DNA from: Euperipatoides rowelli
Taxonomy: Eukaryota; Onychophora; Udeonychophora; Euonychophora; Peripatopsidae
NCBI GenBank assembly: GCA_003024985.2
Contig: PXIH01S0005626.1
Length of the DNA stretch: 10,400 nt
Direction: 5' to 3' (one strand)
This document shows, one piece after another, positions 1-7,024 of this stretch. Every line of letters starts with the position of its first letter. Position 1 is the stretch's first letter. The position numbers and the translations under genes were made by a program. The notes under the pieces are model-generated. The model was not told where the DNA came from, did no database searches, and was given only the letters and a program-made list of their open reading frames with translations.

Positions 1-787
1 CCCTTTCCAAATTTTTTCTTTTTTCTGTGAACGACCTTGGGGAAAATGATGGGGAAATTTGTTTGCCTGAAAATATTTTGCACCCCTGCACACAGTACAT
101 GATTATATTCAATATAAACTGAGAAAGACAAAGTTTAAGATGTTTTACAAAGCAGTTTTAGTTAAATGATGTAAGCTATTGAGATTTTTTAATTTTTTTT
201 TTTATCTATAAATTGTTTGGGATTTAATTATTATTTGTTATGAAAATCTTTTTCTTTATGGATACAAGGCTCAGCTTTATAATACAGTATAACAATAAAC
301 TAAACCTGAATGTTTTCTCCGACAGAAATCGGTCGTTTTTGAATAGATAGTCTATCTTCTTTAGGAAAACTGTGGCATATAACTTTTGATTTGATCTGTA
401 ACTCATTACAACCATATACTGAGCAGTTTTTCACCATTTTTGTTTATTTATAAAAAAAAGTTGCTTTAATGATCAGCCTTAAAACTGTGAGCTTAACTTT
501 GTATTCTCTGGCCTGTTTTGTCACTGTGTCATGTGCCTTTAAACAAAATGGGGGAAAGATTTTGTAAACAACAGTTAGACGGGCTCACTTTAAAATTGGT
601 TTTATAAATAATTTAGATAAAATTAACTGAAAAAATAGGCTAGGTATTATTTTTAGCACAAACACTAATAGAATTAGCAATAAAATAAAATTATTTTATG
701 TGATACCTACCCTTTACTTTTTTTTTTAAAAAAAAATATTCCATCAATTTGCTGTTACACAAAATTATAAACATTTCTCATCTTTGC

Positions 788-807
788 TTTTTTTTTTTTT
801 TTTTTTT
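788..807. repeat. Homopolymer T20
   Basis: An uninterrupted run of 20 T, with the longer T27 run at 893-919. On the transcribed (minus) strand both are A runs. Lengths of such runs are prone to sequencing error. Confidence 0.9.
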
Positions 808-864
808 AAAGAAGATACTTTATTCATGTTAAGAAAATAACATACATTATAAGAGAGTTAATGA

Positions 865-888
865 TTCAAAACTAATAAATCATTAGCC

Positions 889-925
<37 letters not shown>

Positions 926-969
926 TGTGATGATTGGCTAAACAGGTTTGCTATTGTTTTAGTTTTGAA
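865..969. repeat. Interrupted palindrome around a T27 run
   Basis: TTCAAAACTAA (865-875) pairs with TTAGTTTTGAA (959-969), and TTAGCCAA (883-890) pairs with TTGGCTAA (934-941). At the centre is T27 (893-919) followed by five A. The nested order fits a small foldback or MITE remnant, but the arms are short and broken. Confidence 0.5.
893..919. repeat. Homopolymer T27
   Basis: An uninterrupted run of 27 T followed by five A, at the centre of an interrupted palindrome. Confidence 0.9.
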
Positions 970-1248
970 ATTAGCTGGTTTAGGCCTCTAAAGTTGTGCT
1001 AGGTTTCTAGACGTTTATTATTAAATGCAGCACTTTCACCCTAAGGTGCTCTTCAAGTTCCTTCGTTACATAATAAATACAATAAAATAGATTTCAATGT
1101 ATACAGATTATCAAATGATATAAAATTAAAACTATGGATGCACAAGTATTTTTTAAATGTATAGTATGTTAAAAGAATTGAGGGCAGTGAAAAACACAAA
1201 AAAGATAATAGCCTACAAAAAAATGCTTCAACTCATAGTATGCAATCT

Positions 1249-1275
1249 ATACTGTATACTTTAGATATACAGTAT
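1249..1275. repeat. Short perfect hairpin ATACTGTATA
   Basis: ATACTGTATA (1249-1258) and TATACAGTAT (1266-1275) are exact reverse complements around a 7-base loop. ACTGTA/TACAGT words recur widely in the window, so this may be a chance pairing of a common word. Confidence 0.6.
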
Positions 1276-1353
1276 GTACACACATACAGAATATAGCTTT
1301 TACAAATATATTTTCTTGGCAAAGTTTAGCAGTACTGGAATTGGATTGTGCCT

Positions 1354-1364
1354 CCCCCCCCCCC
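1354..1364. repeat. C11 tract
   Basis: A run of 11 C in otherwise AT-rich intron. On the gene's transcript it is a G run. A similar C12 run lies at 2809-2820. Confidence 0.9.
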
Positions 1365-1478
1365 TACACCTTTTCATCAAATTTTCCTGTTTTGTAAATG
1401 TTTTACGTAGTTAAATGGAACACCAAGGGAATGCCCTCACACCCAAAATAAATAAATAAAATAAAGTCTATCCTGGGT

Positions 1479-1626
1479 GCTGTAGAACAGTGTTTCCCAG
1501 CTTTTTTTTCCCAATAAGTATCCCTAGAATAGTTTTGCATATTCCAAGGAACCTTTACCTTGGAATATGCAAAACTATTCTAGGGATACTCATTGGAAAA
1601 AACGCTGGGAAACACTGTTCTACAGC
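1479..1626. mobile_element. Foldback MITE-like element with hAT-like termini
   Basis: The left arm 1479-1549 is nearly the exact reverse complement of the right arm 1558-1626, around an 8-base loop. The only differences are a 2-base length change and a few mismatches in the T/C-rich part (about 1501-1517). The arms contain CAGTGTTTCCCAGC at 1488-1501 and its complement at the right end. CAGTGTTTCCC-type ends are typical of hAT transposons. If the element proper runs from 1488 to 1618, its flanking 8-mers are CTGTAGAA and TTCTACAG. These are reverse complements of each other rather than a direct target duplication, so the insertion boundary is unresolved. It has no coding capacity, so it would be non-autonomous. 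A transcript across it would fold into a hairpin of about 70 bp. Confidence 0.75.
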
Positions 1627-2243
1627 ATACTTTGAATTATTACTTAATGTTTGTTTTTGGAGGCGAGCCATTTTTGTTACGTATATAACCAACAATTTGA
1701 ATACTGCAAAGGAATGATTGCCTTACTGTGGTTAACAATATATTGAGAAAAATTCTTGCATACAGGACAGGACAGTACTTGGAAGTCTTAGGAATAGAAA
1801 ATACATATTTTCTTCATACCTTAACACTTTTATAGTGCTATCAATATTATAACAGTAATAACCATTGTAAATTTATCATTAAATCACAAAACCAAGAAAA
1901 GTTTGTCAAAATTTAAGCTGATCAGGATTCTTTTACTTAATACTAAGAATTCAAAAAACCACAGAAATCATTAATATCAAGGTGGGCAATGTTTATTTAC
2001 TGTATGTACTTTATGAATGCTTAAGTTATTTTTAAGTATATAAAAGAACTTTTTCTCAGATTAATAACACACACATCCCACCGAGACCAATCAGATTTAG
2101 AATATTTAAAAGCCAATTGGCCTGTCTTTATATATATTTTTTTAAGCAGCAAGATAAAAAATATTTAAGAAAATAGTTTTGTATAAAATCTATATTTTCA
2201 TTAAAATATTTGGAAGTAGAAAATAAACAAAGCATAAAATTAC

Positions 2244-2565
2244 CTAATGCTGCCTCTAATAAATTAATAAGTTCTTCAAAAAAGCCTCGATCTTGGTAGT
2301 AATTGATGAGTTCTTCAAGCTCATCTGCATGGACTACAATATGCAATCCACACATCTGAGCAAGACGGAATTCTTCATTATCTACACAGGCAAAGCAAAC
2401 TTCTTTCCATGTCTTAGTACTGTTAGCTTTTCGAGCACTATCAACAGCACCTTGATATTCACCCAGATGAACTAAGGTAATAGCTAGACGAGCGAAATTA
2501 GAGACATTGTTATACAGTAGTTTGGCCGCTTCATACATGCCACATTCATAGCAGCGATCACCAAC
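2244..2565 (-). CDS. Chc: Clathrin heavy chain, internal exon (CHCR5 to CHCR6)
   Basis: The exon starts at 2565 after a TTTTGTAG acceptor (AG at 2567-2566) with Val in phase 0. It ends at 2244 before the donor GTAATT, leaving one G that should complete the Gly of LEAALG in the next exon. It encodes 107 residues. These start [20 protein letters not shown] and run through [57 protein letters not shown] and [17 protein letters not shown], ending LLEAALG. This is the highly conserved proximal-leg block whose later part borders the light-chain-binding region. An ATG at 2538 lies inside the exon and is an ordinary internal Met. The upstream residues VGDRCYECG are coding. The frame continues past the donor to a stop near 2128, but that tail is intron-derived. 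The residues YECG replace the YDEK that I recall in human, bringing a second Cys next to the conserved one. Confidence 0.97.
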
Positions 2566-2808
2566 CTACAAAACAATTTAAATATAATTTAAACAATCCA
2601 TATTACTTTAGTTATATAAAGTAGCTAACATTTGTATATGAAATTCAGTAAATTCATTTGTCAAAATAGTCTCAAACTATTGTAAATGGAAAATAAATGT
2701 TTCAAGGATTGATAAAAAAATTTCATTATTCAAGCAATTTAATTTTTTTCACAATTTATTTTTACATCAAATGACAATGTTAAGTATTATTGGCAGAAAC
2801 CGAGTGCA

Positions 2809-2820
2809 CCCCCCCCCCCC
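2809..2820. repeat. C12 tract
   Basis: A run of 12 C preceded by GTGCA, about 245 bases upstream (in gene direction) of the third exon's acceptor. It reads as G12 in the pre-mRNA. Confidence 0.9.
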
Positions 2821-2935
2821 TTTCATTTTCTATTATACAGGAGCTTTTGAATAATAAGATAAGCAATTCTTTAAAAAAAAACTATTTAAATCATTTTTAT
2901 CGTAAAATTAGTCAAAACATGGTTACAGTATAGTC

Positions 2936-3141
2936 ATTCATTTTTTCAAAATTTGTTACAGTATATACTTTTTTACCCAAGATGCGCCTATATTAATTCA
3001 TTTAACAAAATTTGCCATGCGCACTTACCCGAGAGGTGAAACATTTTAACAATTATGTCAGGAGTTTTGCTCCAGAGAAAAGGAAGGGGGAGTTCAAACT
3101 GCATGTTTTTGACATTTCTCATGCGACTTTCACCGAGAGGG
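2936..3141. repeat. Degenerate short tandem repeat, block 1
   Basis: Units of roughly 50-60 bp share the pattern ATTCATTTTTTCAAAATTTG, then a TGCGC-type word, then TTACCCRAGA(GG). Unit starts are at 2936 and 2996 (period 60). A further, more diverged unit sits around 3086-3141, with GGGGGAGTTCAAACTGCATG followed by TTTCTCATGCGACTTTCACC and GAGAGG. The same family recurs in the same orientation at 5841-6003, outside the other end of the long-TIR element. Confidence 0.7.
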
Positions 3142-3259
3142 CTGCACAAAACCTTGCACTATGAATTGGAGGCCTGCCTGAAAAACTGAACGTGGCTTTT
3201 TTGTTTTAAAATTTTCAGACATATTGGGAGCGACCTTAGTCAATTTGTTTTTTTGGTTA

Positions 3260-3282
3260 TGTGTGTTTTGGTGTGTGTGTGT
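3260..3282. repeat. Imperfect GT microsatellite
   Basis: GTGTGT runs interrupted once by TTTTG, about 23 bases in total, lying between tandem repeat block 1 and the long-TIR element. Confidence 0.85.
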
Positions 3283-4162
3283 ATAACAGATAAATTAACA
3301 TAAAATTTGATATTTTAATAAAACCAGCAATATTAACAAACATTGTGTATTTCAATGATGAGAATGCAAAGGCTACGCTACGGATTGAGCTCAAATTCTT
3401 TCATTAGACAAGGTATAATAAAAAAATACATTTATTATCGTTTAAAAAAATTAGCTATCATAAAAAAAACATGACATTTGTAGATGCTGACAACCTGTCA
3501 ATTCTTTAAATGTCTATATGAAACGTAAAGTGTAGTTTAATGTAGACGTTTGCATATATCTTTACTTTTAACCAGGTTAGTCGTTGACCTTTTACTATCT
3601 TGCATAGTAAAGTTTAATTCACGCCAAATTTGTTTTTCCTGCACCAATCATGTTGATTCAGTATATACTTTTACGTGGTAGCTTAATACATTGATGAAAG
3701 TTTTATTAATGTTATTCATTTTGTTACGAGATGAATAAAATAAAGTCATGTAATTTACTAACAAATTTTTTTAAAACCAGCCATTGAGATTTTTTTTAGC
3801 CAGACAAATTACCCATAGTGTATCTCTTTTTAATCTTAATGATATTAAGTATGGGACTAAATATTCCAAAACAATTTTCTAGATTAATTTGGAATAGTTT
3901 TAATTTTATACCAAAATGCAAACGGTAATTTTAAGTCCACACAACAAATTTTAGGTAAAGGGGAACACAAATAACAGAGTTCTGGTATTGTTTATAAAAT
4001 TTATTCGTAGCCTCATATTTACTTACTACTTGAATGCAAAAGGTGTGTCTTTTGCTTATTATCAGTGGAGGCCTTTTAATGTTCATATTTGGACTCTAGA
4101 GCATTCCTAAGATTGTTCATATAAGTTCTCAATTAAATCCGAGTTAAATTGGTAAGTAAAAG

Positions 4163-4230
4163 TATAGTCTATCTCGAGATAGGATGGAGTGAAACAAAGG
4201 GGGGAGTGAAACTCCATGAGGGAGACTATA
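4163..4230. repeat. Nested hairpin with XhoI-type palindrome
   Basis: The outer arms TATAGTCTATCTC (4163-4175) and GAGGGAGACTATA (4218-4230) pair at 11 of 13 positions. The inner arms ATGGAGT (4184-4190) and ACTCCAT (4211-4217) pair fully. The left side also holds a 14-bp palindrome CTATCTCGAGATAG (4169-4182), and GGAGTGAAAC is repeated at 4186 and 4203. The feature lies inside the candidate long-TIR element, 12 bases before the ambiguous base. Confidence 0.7.
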
Positions 4231-4241
4231 TGTAGCCCGAC

Positions 4242-4242
4242 N
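4242..4242. other. Ambiguous base (N)
   Basis: A single N interrupts the sequence just downstream of the nested hairpin at 4163-4230. It probably reflects an unresolved or conflicting consensus call in a repetitive stretch. Confidence 0.95.
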
Positions 4243-4637
4243 AAGTGTATTAATTTTAAGTAGGGACAAAAGTAAACTTTTTTTTTATTGCAGACCTGTT
4301 CCTCTTGCATTATTTTAGTTGTTAGCTTATTTTTGTCAAAATGACCCTTACTTGATTTTCATCAGCAAAAAAACTATCATTTCCACAGTTTTTGTCATAA
4401 ATACTTCAAATTTGGTATAAACCTATTTTGAAGTATGGGGCTCAATAGCTATGAAGTCAGATTTTTGATAGGACCTATAGAATTTCTTTAAATTGCAACA
4501 TAAGAAAAGACAACAATTTTCAAATTTGTCAATTTTAAAAAAATGACCGTTTTACCGTACATGGAGTAAAATTATTGAAATTCCAAGATAGTCACTTTTG
4601 GGTTTGTTCTTTGGGGGTGTACCTATAACAAATTTAG

Positions 4638-4684
4638 TTGGCAATAAATCTATCATTTTGTGGAAATGATAGATTTATTGCCAA
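4638..4684. repeat. Perfect 21-bp inverted repeat (hairpin)
   Basis: TTGGCAATAAATCTATCATT plus T (4638-4658) is exactly the reverse complement of 4664-4684, around the 5-base loop TGTGG. It lies inside direct repeat copy 1. The matching position in copy 2 holds only a version of the right arm. Confidence 0.95.
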
Positions 4685-4708
4685 CACCCGTTTTTCGTAT
4701 GTTTACAT

Positions 4709-4722
4709 GTTGCCATGGCAAC
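4709..4722. promoter_or_regulatory. RFX/X-box consensus palindrome within a repeat
   Basis: GTTGCCATGGCAAC is a perfect 14-bp palindrome and matches the consensus for RFX-family factors (two GTTGCC half sites, 2-bp spacer). Copy 2 carries GTTGCCAAAGCAAC at 5211-5224, one base off in the right half site. The motif match is direct. Any regulatory function inside this intronic repeat is inference only. Confidence 0.35.
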
Positions 4723-4866
4723 CCAATAGTGCAAAAACTTTTACTTATATATTTCTTCATCTCTTATCATATACTACCTCTGTATAAAATTTCATCCAAT
4801 TTGGTCAAGGAATAAGCACAAAACTACAACTATACTATGCAAAAAAACAAAAAAAGTTTAACCCCG

Positions 4867-5316
4867 TTTCTCAAAATTGCAAATTTACACAATTTTCATC
4901 AGCAAAAAAAACTATCGTTTCCACAGTTTTTGTAACTACTTAAAAATTTAGTAATAGTATGGGGCTCATAGCTATGAAGTCAGATTTTTGATTGAACCTA
5001 TAGAATTTCTTTAAATTCCAACATAAGAAAAGGAAACAATTTCCAAATTCGTCAATTTTGAAAAAATTACCCCTGTACCGCATATAAAGTAAAATTATTG
5101 GAATTCCCAAGATAGTCACTTTTGGATCTGGTTCTTTGGGAGGGCATCTATAACAAATTTTGTGGAAATGATGAAATTTATTGCCAACAGTTTTTTCCTT
5201 ATGTTTACATGTTGCCAAAGCAACCCAATAGTGCAAAAACATTTACTCATATATTTCTTTATCTCTTACTATATACAGTACTATCTATAAAATTATCCAA
5301 TTTGGTCAAATAATAA
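4867..5316. repeat. Direct repeat copy 2 (~0.45 kb)
   Basis: This is the second copy of the 4330-4816 repeat, diverged by many substitutions and several indels. It lacks the left arm of the hairpin found in copy 1: AACAAATTTTGTGGAAATG runs straight through. Its palindrome reads GTTGCCAAAGCAAC (5211-5224). It ends just before a T15 run at 5317-5331. A minus-strand open frame over 4940-5242 has no recognisable protein content and falls inside this non-coding repeat. Confidence 0.85.
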
Positions 5317-5840
5317 TTTTTTTTTTTTTTTGGTGACCAATGTCCTCCCTTAAAAAAAATAATTTTTGTTGGGTAAATAACCAGGTTTTTATTTTATTCA
5401 GCTCGTAAGCATCAGTAGCAATCAATAGGCATGATTGGTGCAGGAAAAAAAAAATGGACGAGAATTAACCTTTCCTGTGCAAGATAGTAAAACGTCGACT
5501 AACCTAGCTAATTAAATGTGATAAATGTGAATCCTCGCAAGTAAACTCAAAACTATTTCTAAGACCCAGTGAATTATTTATGTTTGAAAAACAACAGAAC
5601 TTTGACAAAATCAATCCAATGAATTTACAAATTAATTTTTTCCTTAATTTCATAATTTAATAATCCTAACTCAATAAAAACTTTGATTTTGGGAATGATG
5701 CTTAATTTATTGTTAATGGTGTGATCTTTAAATCATAACCGAGCTAAATTCCTTTCAATTCTCAAAACCCTGTTTGCACTTTGAAGTGGGGAGGGAGGTT
5801 ATATTGCTGAGATTTTCGAAAACAATAGCATTTTCACTTA

Positions 5841-6003
5841 GGAGGGAGTTTAAATTTCTTTTTCAAAATTTCTATGCGCTTTTACCCGAGAGGCGCTTAT
5901 ATTCAATTATTTTTCAAAATTTGACGATGCTTTTACCCAAGATACTTATATTCATTCATTTTTATAAGTTTCCGTTGCGCTTTTAACTGAGAATCACTTT
6001 TAA
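5841..6003. repeat. Degenerate short tandem repeat, block 2
   Basis: Three successive units (about 5858-5909, 5910-5957 and 5958-6003) each carry a TTTTTCAAAATTT-like start, a GCGCTTTTACCCGAGA-like middle and a CTTATATTCA-like end. The last unit is the most diverged (TTTTTATAAGTTTCCG, then CTTTTAACTGAGAATC). The lead-in GGAGGGAGTTTAAATTTC at 5841 corresponds to GGGGGAGTTCAAACTGC at 3086 in block 1, so the two blocks are related over more than one unit. Confidence 0.7.
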
Positions 6004-6866
6004 CCGGACGTTTATGATAATTGTAAAATGCATCAATAATTTTAAAGTTAGGAGCAGCATTTTTTTTTTCCAGAAAGTTGTCCAATTCATGAAAAAATCT
6101 TAAATTACTAATTACTGTATGTACAAAAATTACCTGGGGTAGGGGAAGGAGAACTTTAACAACTTTTTTTCCCTAGCAAACAAACTTACTTCAATTGCAA
6201 GTTGGGTCTTTTTTCTCAAAATACAGGAAAAATAATTAAACATTTAGGTTAAAAAATGCTAATTATTGTTAATTTAATTTGACAATTATTTCCCCCTTCC
6301 CTAATAATTATTAATCAAAAACTAAATCTATGCTAATTTTTAATCCATATTTAACAAGGTACTGTAAGTTGAGGAAGAGGGGTGTTCAAAGAATCACTAT
6401 TTGCCCATTAATTTGTCTTACATTTAATTAGGGTTAATTGTACATGTACTGTACTGTATATTCAATGCTGTGTACAGAATTTTACAAGTTTAGTGGCTTT
6501 CAAAGCCCACCAGGGAAAGATCGGGGTCAGTTTGGTATTATTTATTTTGCATAAAAATAGTTAAGTTTTAAATTTTATTTTTCCTCAAATATCCTATATT
6601 TGACAAAGACTGGTATTAGCAGCCTAATTTTTTCATTACTCAATTTAAAATGACATTTTAAAATTATTTTATTTATAAAAAGCACTTCTTAAAGGAGAAA
6701 AACATCCTCACAAATCTTTTGATGAGAAACTTCTTAACCATCACATGGAAGGTTGAAAATGTAAAGGCCTGGTTAAAAGTCAAAAAAAAAAAAAAACCTG
6801 TTTTTTCATTCTATAAAAGAACTAATACATGCAAATAATATGAAATCTTTAACAAATCTGCATTAC

Positions 6867-7024
6867 CTGTTGAATTTGTGCATGGTTAGGCCCAGAAATG
6901 AACTCTTCTAAATCTGCTAATCTATTGGTTTTGGCATAAGCAAATATTAATTCAGTTTCTATGAAAGATTCTCGTGCCTTCTTTCGAGCCATTTGTAAAT
7001 ACCGGACAAGATCTTCCCAATTTT
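6867..7024 (-). CDS. Chc: Clathrin heavy chain, internal exon (CHCR5)
   Basis: This short exon lacks an ATG start and lies within a longer non-coding stretch. It starts at 7024, immediately after a TAG acceptor at 7027-7025 preceded by a T-rich tract. Its first two bases, AA, complete the split codon begun by the upstream exon (G+AA, Glu). It then reads [39 protein letters not shown] and [13 protein letters not shown], and ends at 6867 before the donor GTAATG. Its 158 nt make two bases plus 52 codons, so it ends in phase 0. The sequence is the well-conserved block of the fifth heavy-chain repeat containing the [12 protein letters not shown] helix. The segment [13 protein letters not shown] resembles insect heavy chains as I recall them; vertebrates have AELEEFINGPNNA. 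The junction codon gives SENW where human has SGNW, a plausible substitution at a variable position. The exon is flanked by introns of 2.3 and 4.3 kb. Confidence 0.95.

Larger units (their letters stand above)
1..2243 (-). other. Intron downstream of the third visible exon (partial)
   Basis: This non-coding sequence follows donor GTAATT (2243-2238). The next exon, expected to begin with the rest of a Gly codon and then LERAHMGMF-like residues, is not present down to position 1, so the intron is at least 2243 bp. It contains a T20 and a T27 run, an interrupted palindrome around the T27 run, a C11 run at 1354-1364, a short ATACTGTATA hairpin and a 148-bp foldback transposon remnant. Small open frames here (for example 224-415 minus and 1490-1717 plus) show no recognisable protein, and the latter lies over the foldback element. 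Confidence 0.85.
4330..4816. repeat. Direct repeat copy 1 (~0.49 kb)
   Basis: This copy aligns with 4867-5316 in the same orientation. Shared landmarks are TTTTCATCAGCAAAAAAACT, GAAGTCAGATTTTTGAT, CTATAGAATTTCTTTAAATT, CAAGATAGTCACTTTTGG, ATGTTTACATGTTGCCA, CAACCCAATAGTGCAAAAAC and CCAATTTGGTCAA. Unlike copy 2, it has an extra segment that makes a perfect 21-bp hairpin (4638-4684), and its GTTGCCATGGCAAC palindrome is intact. It has no convincing coding frame. Spacing to copy 2 is 537 bp at the left landmark and 502 bp at the GTTGCC landmark, so the copies differ by indels. Confidence 0.85.
3574..5505. mobile_element. Candidate DNA element with long imperfect terminal inverted repeats
   Basis: The left end starts AGGTTAGTCG at 3574, and the right end is its reverse complement CGACTAACCT, finishing at 5505. 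Inward, both ends share TTTTACTATCTTGCA, then TTAATTC, then TTTTTCCTGCACCAATCATG. After a stretch of unequal length (about 50 bases longer on the left), both share TTACGAG and GATGAATAAAATAAA or the close variant CTGAATAAAATAAA (left about 3724-3746, right about 5390-5410). This gives inverted arms of about 165-200 bp. No transposase frame is visible, and no clear target duplication flanks the ends. The interior holds two direct copies of a ~0.45-kb repeat. A non-autonomous DNA transposon is the simplest reading. An inverted pair of an unrelated repeat is the alternative. Confidence 0.6.
2566..6866 (-). other. Intron between second and third visible exons (4301 bp)
   Basis: The intron runs from donor GTAATG (6866-6861) to acceptor TTGTAG (AG at 2567-2566), in phase 0. 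It has no open frame resembling a known protein. Its middle is built from repeats: two blocks of a degenerate short tandem repeat, a candidate DNA element with long inverted termini, and two ~0.45-kb direct copies inside that element. The sequences at 2570-2930 and 6010-6860 are AT-rich and featureless apart from a C12 run at 2809-2820 and an A15 run at 6782-6796. Confidence 0.93.

Noticed and set aside
1490-1717. Plus-strand open frame of 75 codons
   Set aside because: Most of it is the foldback element read through both arms, so it is not a gene.
2128-2243. C-terminal extension after LEAALG in the third exon's frame
   Set aside because: It lacks clathrin similarity, follows a GTAATT donor and is AT-rich. 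It would truncate an essential protein, so it is read as intron.
5774-5986. Plus-strand open frame of 70 codons
   Set aside because: It spans the degenerate tandem repeat block and shows no protein features beyond those of the repeat.
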